Source: Planctomycetota bacterium
Lineage (GTDB): Bacteria > Planctomycetota > UBA1135 > UBA2386
Direction of reading: 5' to 3'
DNA: 40,693 nucleotides
Assembly: GCA_028281765.1 (NCBI GenBank)
Contig: JANQJF010000032.1
Span: 1 to 40,693 of the forward strand
Shown piece by piece: positions 27,092 to 35,104 of the stretch. The notes under the pieces are model-generated. The model was not told where the DNA came from, did no database searches, and worked only from the letters and a program-made list of their open reading frames with translations. Position 1 is the first letter of the stretch; each line of letters opens with the position of its first letter. The position numbers and the translations under genes were made by a program.

Positions 27092-27216
27092 TCCCAGCCG
27101 AACCTGGGATTCGGACAGGGTGCGTGTCTGAGGTGGATTCACCCGCGCCATCGAATCGACGCGCGTCACGGTCTCGGAATCGGACACGCCCACCGCCGTC
27201 CGATCTCAATCCCAGG
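27092..27216 (-). promoter_or_regulatory. Possible trpE leader with mutually exclusive hairpins
   Basis: In the minus-strand transcript, a 9-base arm (CCTGGGATT, 27216-27208) can pair with AATCCCAGG (27111-27103). The same later segment can instead form a perfect 6-bp hairpin TCCCAG/CTGGGA (27109-27104 with 27097-27092) or a CCGAA/TTCGG one. These structures exclude one another just upstream of the trpE start. No Trp-rich peptide or T-box signature is visible, and no U-run follows, so attenuation is only a hypothesis. Confidence 0.35.
27179..27204. promoter_or_regulatory. Palindromic site, possible activator-binding (enhancer) site
   Basis: ATCGGAC at 27179-27185 and GTCCGAT at 27198-27204 form a perfect 7-bp inverted repeat with a 12-base spacer. 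Its centre lies about 130 bases upstream of the -24 element at 27323, the usual distance for an NtrC-type activator. It could equally serve the divergent trpE promoter. Confidence 0.4.
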
Positions 27217-27320
27217 ATCGAGAACCCGCCGCCGAAACGCCGAGTGACGCAATCCGCGACAAAATCGGCAACCGCCTTCCGCACGGGCCACTCGACGCAA
27301 TGTGGGAACACTCAACGGCA

Positions 27321-27337
27321 GCGGCACGGCAGTTGCG
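27321..27337 (+). promoter_or_regulatory. Second sigma-54-like (-24/-12) promoter
   Basis: The sequence GCGGCACG-GCAG-TTGCG has GG at 27323-27324 and GC at 27335-27336, with the obligatory ten-base gap. Its core cGGCACG-N4-TTGCG is the same as that of the oxidase-operon promoter. A start near 27348 would give a leader of about 38 bases before the ATG at 27386. Confidence 0.6.
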
Positions 27338-27385
27338 AACTGCGGCACCGCGCCGCACGCACACGGGGGACGAAAGGGGAACGCG

Positions 27386-28030
27386 ATGAAGACTGGAATG
27401 AAAGCGACTGTCTTGCTCGCCACGAGCATGTTGCTGACTGCCTGCGACACCGGATGGTAAAAGGCCGAACAGTCACGGGTCCTCGAGCTGAGTCGCCACG
27501 AGCAGGAGACGATCGCCGACGTCGAACGGGAATCCAAGAAGGGCGTTCGGAAGCGGATCCGCGACGACTACCGCGACGCGCACGCACAAGCGACCTTCCT
27601 GGCCAACCTCGCGCTGCTCGAGTCGAACCTGGAGATGGTCCTGGACGAGCCGTCGCAACGTCACCACGCCTGGACCGAGGCCCCGCGGTGGGTCACCCAC
27701 ATCGGCAGCACCACGAAGCGCCGCACGACGGAGCACCGCGCGACGGACGTCGAAGTCTGGGGCGAGTGGGAACACCGCCTCTACGTCACGCTCGACGACG
27801 GCACGCTGTTCCAGCTCGAGAAGCCGCCGGCGTTCGATCTCGGTGGCAAGGACGTGATCCTGCTCAAGCACCGCAGCGTCCCGAGCGGCTTCGACTACTT
27901 CCTCGTCCCGGTTGATCGCCCGGAGACCCGCACGGCGATCAGGTTCGTGCGCGCCGGTGTCACGCTCGCGCAGCCGCCGCTCAAGCAGGAGCGCTACTCG
28001 AGCCCCGTCTCGCTGCTACGCGGCAAGTAG
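27386..28030 (+). pseudogene. Lipoprotein gene interrupted by one in-frame TAA right after the lipobox
   Basis: The ATG at 27386, with AAAGGGGA five bases upstream, starts a lipoprotein signal peptide whose lipobox LLTAC puts the acylated Cys at position 20. Four codons later TAA (27458-27460) stops the frame. The same frame then stays open for another 189 codons to the stop at 28030, with GC-rich third positions and sensible protein: a charged coiled-coil (KAEQSRVLELSRHEQETIAD...) and a beta-rich domain (WGEWEHRLYVTLDDGTLFQL). An internal restart at ATG 27635 would give a 131-residue cytosolic remnant. I do not recognise the family. Either a recent nonsense mutation, a sequence error, or a very short lipopeptide gene plus a remnant. 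Confidence 0.65.
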
Positions 28031-28034
28031 TCCC

Positions 28035-29249
28035 TCAGTCGTTCAGCAGCGCCTCGTCGATCACGCGCTGCACGACCAGCTCGGCCGCGAAGTCCTGGCC
28101 GGCATCGTTCCAGTGGTTGTCGGGCGGTAGGTAGTAGAGGCTCTCCGGGCCCCGCTCGAGGAACGACTCGAACAGGTTCACGCAGGGCACGCCGTGGGCC
28201 TGCGCCCCTTCGGCGATCCGGCCCGTGAGCCGCGACGGCACGTAGTCCGGATACTTCGTGGTATCGACGACCGCACCGTGCGAGACACCGCAGAGATCCG
28301 CGGGCGACGGAACCGCGACGACGAGGAGTGGCACGCCGGCCTGCGCCGCGACATCCCGCATGCCACCGAGCACCGCGCGCATCAATCGAACCTTGTAGCG
28401 CGCCGAGTCTCCCTCCGGCTCGACCGCGACGTCGGTGTCATAGTGGTCCTCGAAGAGCGACCGCACTTCCGGGTTGTCCTGCTCGATGTAACTCCGGTAC
28501 TCGGCGCGACTGACGGGCAGCCACTGGTCGATGAACGCGACCGCCGCCTGCTCGAGCTGCTCGGGCGTCGCGGCGGCCATCGCGTCCGCCGCCTTGGTCG
28601 CCTTGCGCGCCCGGCCGTAGCGCTTCAAGACCCGGTAGATCGCCGTCGAACTCAGCGCCTCGTCGAACTTCGATCGAAGGTGCGACGAGATGCGAAACTC
28701 GTGCGGCAGGAGCCCCCCGTCGTCGTCGACGCGGAACATCTTGTTGCGCATGAGGTCGCCAAAGTCGTTGTCGGCAAAGACGACGACGATCGCGAGATCG
28801 GCCTCGAGGCCGGACAGCTCGCGCTCCATGCGCTTGAGACACTGGTCCGGCCCGTATGCGACGACGCCGGCGTTGATCGCTTCCACCGGCTCGCCAAGCG
28901 CGGTGCCGAGATGTCGCTCGACGCGCTCCGCAAAAGTCTTGTCGAGCTCGGCGAACTCCGCCATCACGAACGAATCCCCGAACACGACGACCCGCTTGGC
29001 CTCACCCTTGGGCCGCAGCTCGCTGCCCCGGTAGCCGTCGGAGTTGACCCGGACCAGGACCCTGTGCCCCCCGTTGGTCGGATGGTGCGCGAAGTACTTC
29101 GACGTGCCCGGCACCAGCCGGTGCAACACCTCCTCGTCGAGCCGGTAGATCTGCGTGACGTAGGGCGCGAAGAACACGCGCAGCGCGACCTCCGCGAGCA
29201 GGATCGCGGCGACCGTCGAAGCCAGCAGGATCAGGAGCTTCTTCTTCAT
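28035..29249 (-). CDS. Membrane-anchored SGNH/GDSL-type hydrolase or acyltransferase-like protein
   Basis: 404 residues. An uncleaved N-terminal helix (4-27) anchors it, and the rest faces the periplasm. Catalytic serine S93 is in VVVFGDSFV, and the Asp/His pair is in PPDNHWNDAGQ (D377, H379), the DxHWNxxG end typical of SGNH proteins including AlgX/AlgJ relatives. INAGVVAYGPDQ matches block II and VFADNDFGD block III. Substrate is unknown; an O-acyl group on an envelope polysaccharide is a reasonable guess given similar proteins at 32148-36693. Its start is 35 bases from the divergent gamma-glutamyltransferase gene; its stop nearly meets the broken lipoprotein gene. Confidence 0.85.
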   Translation of the reverse strand: MKKKLLILLASTVAAILLAEVALRVFFAPYVTQIYRLDEEVLHRLVPGTSKYFAHHPTNGGHRVLVRVNSDGYRGSELRPKGEAKRVVVFGDSFVMAEFAELDKTFAERVERHLGTALGEPVEAINAGVVAYGPDQCLKRMERELSGLEADLAIVVVFADNDFGDLMRNKMFRVDDDGGLLPHEFRISSHLRSKFDEALSSTAIYRVLKRYGRARKATKAADAMAAATPEQLEQAAVAFIDQWLPVSRAEYRSYIEQDNPEVRSLFEDHYDTDVAVEPEGDSARYKVRLMRAVLGGMRDVAAQAGVPLLVVAVPSPADLCGVSHGAVVDTTKYPDYVPSRLTGRIAEGAQAHGVPCVNLFESFLERGPESLYYLPPDNHWNDAGQDFAAELVVQRVIDEALLND

Positions 29250-29284
29250 GGGAGGGCGTCCGTGCAGGCTAGCCTGGATCCGTC

Positions 29285-31021
29285 GTGACGGTCTACGATT
29301 CCGTGGTGATCCGAGTCGCCACCACCGTCCTTCTCAGCTCCGCGATCGCCACAGCCCAGGGCGACCGTCCGGCCGGAGCCCCCTTCGCATCGCGCAGTCC
29401 GGTCCTCGGTCAGAACGGCATGGCCGCGACGAGCCACCCGCTCGCGTCGCAGATCGCGATCGACATCCTGAAGGCCGGCGGATCCGCGGTGGACGCAGCG
29501 ATCGCCGCGAACGCCGCAATCGGGCTCTTCGAACCGACCGGCAACGGCATCGGCGGCGATCTGTTCGCGATCGTCTGGGATCCGATGACGAAACGCGTGC
29601 ACGGCCTCAACGCGAGCGGTCGCGCGGCGCGCGGCCTCAGCTTCGCGCAGTTCCAGGCACGCTGCGGCGACCGACCCAAGATCCCCGCGTTCGGACCGCT
29701 ACCGGTGACCGTCCCCGGCTGCGTCAGCGGCTGGGACGAGCTGCACCGCAAGTTCGGCAAGCTGCCGTTCGCGGATCTGATGAAACCAGCGATCCGCTAC
29801 GCGAACGACGGATTCCCGGTCACCGAGATCATCGCCTACTACTGGGAAATGAACCTGCGTCGCTTCGACGCACATCGCGCCGACATCACCGAGCTCGACA
29901 ACCTCCTGCACACGTTCGCCAAGGGGGGCCGCGCGCCGCGCCACGGCGAAGTGTTCCGCAACCCGGACCTCGGCCGAACGCTCGCGATACTCGCGAAGGA
30001 AGGACCGCGCGCGTTCTACGAGGGCGACCTCGCCACGACGATGGCCGCGTATTGCAAGCGTGTCGGCTGCCCGCTGCGCCGGGAGGACTTCGTGACGCAC
30101 GGCGCGGAGTGGGTCGAACCGGTCTCGGTCGACTACCGCGGCCACCGGGTCTGGGAACTGCCGCCGAACGGCCAGGGCATCGCCGCACTCCAGATGCTCA
30201 CAATCCTCGAGGGATACGACCTGCGCGCGCTCGGCCACAACTCGATCGAGTACCTCCACCTCCACACCGAAGCGAAGAAGCTCGCGTTCGCGGACCGCGC
30301 GCGGTTCTACGCCGACCCCGTGTTCGCCGAGATCCCGATCGAGGGCCTGCTGTCCAGGAGCTACGCGGACGAGCGTCGCAAGCAGATCGGCGAGCGCGCC
30401 GCGCGGTCGGTCGACCCTGGCAACCCGGCCCTGCACGACGGCGACACGATCTACCTGACCGTCGCGGACAAGGACGGGATGATGGTCTCACTGATCCAGA
30501 GCAACTACTTCGGCATGGGCTCCGGCCTGATGCCCGACGGCCTCGGGTTCGTGCTCCAGGATCGGGGCGCGCTGTTCTCGCTGGATCCCGAGCATCCGAA
30601 CGCGTATGCGCCCGGCAAGCGCCCCTTCCACACGATCATCCCGGCCTTCGTCTCCAAGGGCGGAGAGCCATTCCTGAGCTTCGGGGTCATGGGCGGCGCG
30701 ATGCAGCCCCAAGGCCACGTGCAGATCCTCTGCAACCTGATCGACTTCCGCATGAACCTGCAGGCGGCCGGGGATGCCGCGCGGTATCGGCACACGGGGA
30801 GCACCCAGCCGGACGGTGGCCCGCCGATGTCGAACGGTGGGACGCTGGCGCTGGAGTCGGGGATCGGGCTCGACGTGCGTGCGGCGCTGGAGAAGCGGGG
30901 CCATCGGGTGACGGTGAGCGGCTCGTTTGGCGGGTATCAGGCGGTGCTTTGGGATGCGACGAATCGGGTGTACCACGGCGCGAGCGAGATGCGGAAGGAC
31001 GGGACGGCGATCGGATACTGA
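29285..31021 (+). CDS. Secreted gamma-glutamyltransferase family protein
   Basis: 578 residues from the GTG at 29285; in-frame GTG codons at 29303/29306 are likely better, starting a signal peptide (VIRVATTVLLSSAIATAQG). The N-terminal nucleophile hydrolase is complete: GMAATSHPLAS, AGGSAVDAAIAANA, PTGNGIGGDLFAIVWD, LPPNGQGIAALQML. The autocleavage/nucleophile Thr is about 388 in HDGDTIYLTVADKDGMMVSLIQS. GLGFVLQDRGALF and GVMGGAMQPQGHVQ follow. The residue after the Thr is Ile rather than the Thr of glutathione-cleaving E. coli Ggt, and the YLTVAD pattern matches the YwrD-like group, so true glutathione activity is uncertain. It acts in the periplasm. Confidence 0.92.
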   Translation: MTVYDSVVIRVATTVLLSSAIATAQGDRPAGAPFASRSPVLGQNGMAATSHPLASQIAIDILKAGGSAVDAAIAANAAIGLFEPTGNGIGGDLFAIVWDPMTKRVHGLNASGRAARGLSFAQFQARCGDRPKIPAFGPLPVTVPGCVSGWDELHRKFGKLPFADLMKPAIRYANDGFPVTEIIAYYWEMNLRRFDAHRADITELDNLLHTFAKGGRAPRHGEVFRNPDLGRTLAILAKEGPRAFYEGDLATTMAAYCKRVGCPLRREDFVTHGAEWVEPVSVDYRGHRVWELPPNGQGIAALQMLTILEGYDLRALGHNSIEYLHLHTEAKKLAFADRARFYADPVFAEIPIEGLLSRSYADERRKQIGERAARSVDPGNPALHDGDTIYLTVADKDGMMVSLIQSNYFGMGSGLMPDGLGFVLQDRGALFSLDPEHPNAYAPGKRPFHTIIPAFVSKGGEPFLSFGVMGGAMQPQGHVQILCNLIDFRMNLQAAGDAARYRHTGSTQPDGGPPMSNGGTLALESGIGLDVRAALEKRGHRVTVSGSFGGYQAVLWDATNRVYHGASEMRKDGTAIGY

Positions 31022-31039
31022 GCGGGCGCGCGCAGGCGG

Positions 31040-31119
31040 GCACGTTCGGGCACGGGCACGGGCAAGACCGGGCCCGTCGCATGCCCGTGCCCGTGCCGTC
31101 TGCCCGTGCCCGAACGTGC
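31040..31119. repeat. Large inverted repeat with 19-bp perfect arms (GGGCAC-rich)
   Basis: Arms at 31040-31058 (GCACGTTCGGGCACGGGCA) and 31101-31119 are perfect reverse complements, with a 42-base spacer that itself contains GGGCACGGGCA-type units and their complements, so several registers can pair. It begins 19 bases after the gamma-glutamyltransferase stop and ends about 50 bases before the next ATG. It may be a terminator without a clear U-run, or an extragenic palindromic repeat element. Confidence 0.8.
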
Positions 31120-31171
31120 ACGAAAAACTGCACACGCCAGACCCCGGTGTCCGATAAACCCACATTCCGTC

Positions 31172-32128
31172 ATGCAGGCTCTCGCTCCCTACATCGAAAT
31201 CGCCAGGATCGACCACTGGTTCAAGAACCTGTTCATGGTCCTCGGCATTCTCCTCGCCGTGTTCCACGATCCGGAACTCGCGACGGAGTGGAGTTCTGTC
31301 ACGAACATCCTGATTGGGGTATTCGCGACCTGCATCGTCGCGTCGAGCAACTACGTCATCAACGAACTCCTCGACGCGCCGACGGACCGAGAGCACCCGA
31401 CGAAGAAGAACCGCCCGATTCCGAGCGGTCGGTGCAAGTCGCACCTCGTCATCGTCGAGTGGCTTCTGCTCGGCGCGGCTGGCAACGGCATCGCGTTCTG
31501 GCTGAACACGCCGTTCGGCTTCTCGGCACTGGCCCTGTGGGTGATGGGCGTCATCTACAACGTCAAGCCGCTGCGCTCGAAGGAGTTGCCGTACCTCGAC
31601 GTCATCAGCGAGTCGATCAACAACCCGCTGCGCCTGCTGCTCGGCTGGTACGCGCTCGTGCCGGACCTGTTCCCGCCGACGAGCTTGCTGCTCTCCTACT
31701 GGATGATCGGCGCCTACTTCATGGCGATGAAGCGCCTCGCGGAGTATCGCTTCATCGGCGACCCCGCCGTGGCCGCGAGCTACCGCCGCTCGTTCGCACA
31801 CTACGACGAGTCGCGCCTGCTCGTCAGCATCATGTTCTACGCGACGCTGTGCGCGTTCTTCGGCAGCATCTTCATGGTGCGCTACAAGATCGAGCTAATC
31901 CTGTTCATGCCGTTCGTCGCGGGTTTCTGCGCCTACTACATGAAGCTCGGACTCAAGCCGAACAGTCCCGTGCAGAATCCGGAGCACCTCTACAAGGAGA
32001 AGGGCTTCGTGACGTACGGGATCTTGTCGTTCGTGCTGTTCGTGCTCCTGATGTTCGGCCGCGTCGACGCGCTGCACGAGCTGTTCGAAGTGATGCCGTC
32101 GAACGCCCCGGTCTGGTGGATCTGGTAG
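31172..32128 (+). CDS. UbiA-family prenyltransferase (decaprenyl-phosphate phosphoribosyltransferase-like)
   Basis: 318 residues, about nine membrane helices. The first polyprenyl-diphosphate/Mg motif is NYVINELLDAPTDREHPTKK (N60, D68, D72, H75), and the second region reads PYLDVISESINNPLRLLLGWYA. RIDHWFKNLFM at the start and NRPIPSG are characteristic of the subgroup that includes DPPR synthase (Rv3806c type), which transfers phosphoribose to a polyprenyl phosphate. A role in making a lipid-linked pentose for an envelope glycan fits the neighbours but is inference; quinone prenylation is less likely. The ATG at 31172 is preferred because it starts immediately before the amphipathic first helix. 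Confidence 0.85.
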   Translation: MQALAPYIEIARIDHWFKNLFMVLGILLAVFHDPELATEWSSVTNILIGVFATCIVASSNYVINELLDAPTDREHPTKKNRPIPSGRCKSHLVIVEWLLLGAAGNGIAFWLNTPFGFSALALWVMGVIYNVKPLRSKELPYLDVISESINNPLRLLLGWYALVPDLFPPTSLLLSYWMIGAYFMAMKRLAEYRFIGDPAVAASYRRSFAHYDESRLLVSIMFYATLCAFFGSIFMVRYKIELILFMPFVAGFCAYYMKLGLKPNSPVQNPEHLYKEKGFVTYGILSFVLFVLLMFGRVDALHELFEVMPSNAPVWWIW

Positions 32129-32147
32129 ACGATCCGGGTCAGCGGGC

Positions 32148-33986
32148 TCAGTCGCGTAAGAACACGTCCGCGACCGACTTCGCCATCAGGCCGTAGCCGA
32201 GGTCAGAACAGTGGGACTCGTCCTCGCAGAACAGGTCCTCTCGAGCCGTGCTCTTCATCGCTTCGAAGAACGCCGATTGAGTCTCGACGAAGTTGACCTT
32301 CGCCGTGCTCGCCGCAAGCTGCATCGCCTGCGCGTGCCGCGCCGGATGCTGCGGGTACCCGACCAACGTGACCTCGGCACCGTACTTGCGGCAGCGCTCG
32401 ATGATCTGCACGACGTTCGCGCTGAGATCGGCGACGATCTTCTCCTTGTCGTCCGATCGGGACTCCGCAGCGCCTTCGACGACCGCGAGGAGCGCACGGC
32501 GCTGCTCTTCGCTCCATTCCAGACGAGACATCACCGCGTCCAGGTGCGGACCAGCGTCGACGCGTGACAGCCGCATCGTGGACAGGAATTGCTTGCCCCG
32601 GCCGTCGAACGCGAAGGCGCGCGCGGCGTCCTCGACGATCAGAGCCGGATCCTGCTGCTCACCCTTCCGGATGTCCGCGCGGAGCCTCAACGCACGACCG
32701 CGCTGGGAGTCCGACCGACTCGCTGCGAGCGCGCGGTCTACGGCCGCCATCGCTTCGTCGAAGAGCGACTTGCGGCGGCTCGACCAGGCGTACTGATACT
32801 GCACTCGGAAGCTGTCCTCGAACGAAGCCGAGTGACGCGCACACCAAGCATGGAGTTCGTCGATGACCCCGAGGGCGCGATAGGCTGAGACGATCGCCTC
32901 CGCGCGGCCGATCGCGTTGCCGTCATCGCTCGCTTCGAGGAGATCCGCGAGGACTTGCCTTGCCTCGTCCTGTCGCCCGGCCTGCACCAACGCGGTGGCA
33001 CGCCGATCCTCGATCAGGAAGAACTGGTACGGCCGAGTCGAGATCGACTGGGCCTCGTCGTACAACGCCAGCGCATCGGCGTGGCGTCGCTCGCGCATCG
33101 CGGCGCGCGCCTCCTGCATGATCGTCCCGAAGTCCCGATCGACGGTCTCCGGCTCCGGGGTCCCGGGTTCGTCGACGACGGCGATCAGCACCACGTCGGG
33201 ATGGTTCCCCTCGGCGGTCAGCTCCAGGCGATCCTCGTGCTCGACGATGGTGTACGGCACGGGATCGGCCCCGATCCCCATCCGGAACCGGCCGTCCTCG
33301 CCCATCGACCAGGCGCCCCGCATCGGTCCGGCAACGAGGACGCCGTTGGACTGCAGTCGGATCTCACCACCCTGCGCAGTCTGCCACGTGGTGGTGACGA
33401 GACGCTGTCGGAGCTTCCCCGCCCCGGGCGTCGGCTTCTCACCGGCGGGCTCGGCGCCCGGTCCGACTCCGGCGCCGGCCCCCGACGTCACGCGGTCGTA
33501 CAGCCACACCGCGAGGTGCCCGACGCGGAACCGGAACTTGTACGAGGAAGCACCGCCCGAGCGCGGCGCCTCGAGATCCGCCGCGGCGACCGGAGGCAAT
33601 TCGACCTTCTCGACGCCACGCCAGAGGTCGTTCACGCCGACGAGCACGAAGACGTGCTCGGGCCGCCAGGTCTTGAGGTCCGCGTCGAGACGTCGCAACA
33701 CGTCGGCCGTGTGCTGACCGGGATAGCCGCAGTTGGCGATCGAAACCTCGCCGCCGGATCGCTCGGTCAGTTCGCGCCCCAGCTGCGCCGGATAGGGGCC
33801 GTTCGCGTCGCTCGAACCGATGCCGTACGTGAACGAATCCCCCACCGCGAGCATCACCCGCCCGTCGGTCGCGATGTCGTTGTCGCGCGCGAACGCGAGC
33901 CAGACCACGACCGACCCGACCTGCAGGATGACCTCCAGCATGAGGAGGGTGATCAGTGCCTGGAGCAGAAGCCGGCGGGCGCGCAT
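32148..33986 (-). CDS. Membrane-anchored SGNH hydrolase with an inserted TPR-like region
   Basis: 612 residues. An N-terminal helix (8-32) anchors it. SGNH block I is VGDSFTYG with S51, block III is LVGVNDLWRG near 118, and the C-terminal Asp/His is DESHCSDLGYG (D589, H592). Between them, about 210-290 is a beta-rich insert (GEIRLQSNGVLVAGPMRGAWSM...) and 300-520 is a helical, TPR-like solenoid (ADALALYDEA, AMAAVDRALAAS). An esterase with such a large insert between catalytic blocks is unusual. Transcription follows the acylation cluster after a 98-base gap; it converges with the prenyltransferase gene. Substrate unknown. Confidence 0.8.
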   Translation of the reverse strand: MRARRLLLQALITLLMLEVILQVGSVVVWLAFARDNDIATDGRVMLAVGDSFTYGIGSSDANGPYPAQLGRELTERSGGEVSIANCGYPGQHTADVLRRLDADLKTWRPEHVFVLVGVNDLWRGVEKVELPPVAAADLEAPRSGGASSYKFRFRVGHLAVWLYDRVTSGAGAGVGPGAEPAGEKPTPGAGKLRQRLVTTTWQTAQGGEIRLQSNGVLVAGPMRGAWSMGEDGRFRMGIGADPVPYTIVEHEDRLELTAEGNHPDVVLIAVVDEPGTPEPETVDRDFGTIMQEARAAMRERRHADALALYDEAQSISTRPYQFFLIEDRRATALVQAGRQDEARQVLADLLEASDDGNAIGRAEAIVSAYRALGVIDELHAWCARHSASFEDSFRVQYQYAWSSRRKSLFDEAMAAVDRALAASRSDSQRGRALRLRADIRKGEQQDPALIVEDAARAFAFDGRGKQFLSTMRLSRVDAGPHLDAVMSRLEWSEEQRRALLAVVEGAAESRSDDKEKIVADLSANVVQIIERCRKYGAEVTLVGYPQHPARHAQAMQLAASTAKVNFVETQSAFFEAMKSTAREDLFCEDESHCSDLGYGLMAKSVADVFLRD

Positions 33987-34084
33987 GGTGGTGAAGGATA
34001 GGCCACAGCCATGCGCCCGCAAGCCACCGCCGTGGATCCGCGGCTCGGCACTCGCCCCCCCGCGCCGGAGCGCCCGTGCGAGCG

Positions 34085-35104
34085 CTACTTCGTCAACGCG
34101 AAGACCGACCAGCCCGACGACTCGGTGAACTCTCGAACCGACAGACACCAGATTGCGAGCTTCTTGTTCGCGAGGCTTCCGCTTCGTCGCACGCTCACGC
34201 GAGACGGCGTCGCGCCGGAACCCCGCACCCCGACGACCTCGATGGGCATCTGGAAACGGTGCGCGAGATGATCCCCGAGGCCGCAGCCATCCGCGTGCAT
34301 GTCGCCGCCAGCCTGGAACACGAGGCAGTGACTGTCGCCGAAGAGCAGGATCGGGCTTTCCTTCGACGAGACCGGCGGCTTGCCATTCTGGTCTTCGATG
34401 CGAGTCGCGGCGACCTTCTCCTGCGGCTCCTTCTGCCCGAGAAGGGTGCGCATGTCGCCGACGAACTCGAGGTCCTTGGCGACCGCGCGATACTCGATCT
34501 TCGGGGCGCTGGTCCTCCACTCCTTGTCGCCGACGTGCTCCAGGATCGCCGCGGCGACGGCCTTGCACGCCGCGGGCGACCAGTGCGTGTCGGACGCGCA
34601 GTGCGCGCGGGACCCGGGCTTCTTCGCGAGCGCGCGCAGCGTGCCGCCGATGTCGAGCACCGGGACCCCCGCCTCGCGGAGCTTCGCATAAAAGCCCTCG
34701 TGATAGACGTCGACGCGTCCCTTGCACGTCGGCGCGCCCGGCACGATGCCGTCGGTTGTCGTGATCTTCGCGGGCACCGGCACGAATACCCAATCGATCC
34801 CGGCCGCCTTCATCTGCTCGTGCACGTCGAGGATCGCTGGCAGCGGATCGCGACGGTCGGGCTTGGCCGTCTTGTTCGCCTTCTGGGCGTCGTCCCCCCA
34901 GAACGGTCCCGCACCCATCGAGCGCAGCTCGGACACGAACAGCAGCTCGCCGTCTTTCCCTTCGATCACCGGCTTGTCGCCGGCTTCGGCGGCGAGCTTC
35001 TTCGCGTGCGCCAGGAATTCCGAGGGGGTGCCCTCACGGGCGGGTTCTTCGCCGTTGCACGCAACGAGTGCGAGCGCGGCTGTAGCAATCGAGAGTTTGG
35101 TCAT
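34085..35104 (-). CDS. AlgX/AlgJ-like SGNH acetyltransferase lipoprotein
   Basis: 339 residues. A lipobox LVAC puts the lipid-modified Cys at 16. The SGNH-type fold of alginate acetylation proteins is recognised from FVPVPAKIT, the DTHWSP motif (D172, H174, W175), the GDSH serine (S258) and the closing pattern KLAIWCLSVREF. AlgX and AlgJ transfer acetyl groups from a membrane carrier onto the polymer in the periplasm. The start overlaps the end of the next AlgJ-like gene by 4 bases, so the two are translated together. No alginate polymerase or epimerase is nearby, so the acceptor polymer is unknown. Confidence 0.87.
   Translation of the reverse strand: MTKLSIATAALALVACNGEEPAREGTPSEFLAHAKKLAAEAGDKPVIEGKDGELLFVSELRSMGAGPFWGDDAQKANKTAKPDRRDPLPAILDVHEQMKAAGIDWVFVPVPAKITTTDGIVPGAPTCKGRVDVYHEGFYAKLREAGVPVLDIGGTLRALAKKPGSRAHCASDTHWSPAACKAVAAAILEHVGDKEWRTSAPKIEYRAVAKDLEFVGDMRTLLGQKEPQEKVAATRIEDQNGKPPVSSKESPILLFGDSHCLVFQAGGDMHADGCGLGDHLAHRFQMPIEVVGVRGSGATPSRVSVRRSGSLANKKLAIWCLSVREFTESSGWSVFALTK

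Larger units (their letters stand above)
27068..27385. other. 318-base regulatory gap between trpE and a divergent lipoprotein gene
   Basis: No complete gene is convincing here. The part next to trpE holds alternative inverted repeats; the middle holds a 7-bp palindromic inverted repeat; the right part holds a sigma-54-like promoter followed by a Shine-Dalgarno-like AAAGGGGA at 27373-27380. A 24-codon frame (27077-27151, minus) reads MARVNPPQTR... with no Trp codon, so it is not a classical trp leader peptide. Confidence 0.7.

Noticed and set aside
27077..27151. 24-codon frame before trpE as a trp leader peptide
   Set aside because: It has no Trp codon and no ribosome-binding site.
29248..32196. 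Long plus-strand open frame spanning the gamma-glutamyltransferase and prenyltransferase genes
   Set aside because: It is an out-of-frame reading of two clear genes and crosses a large inverted repeat between them.
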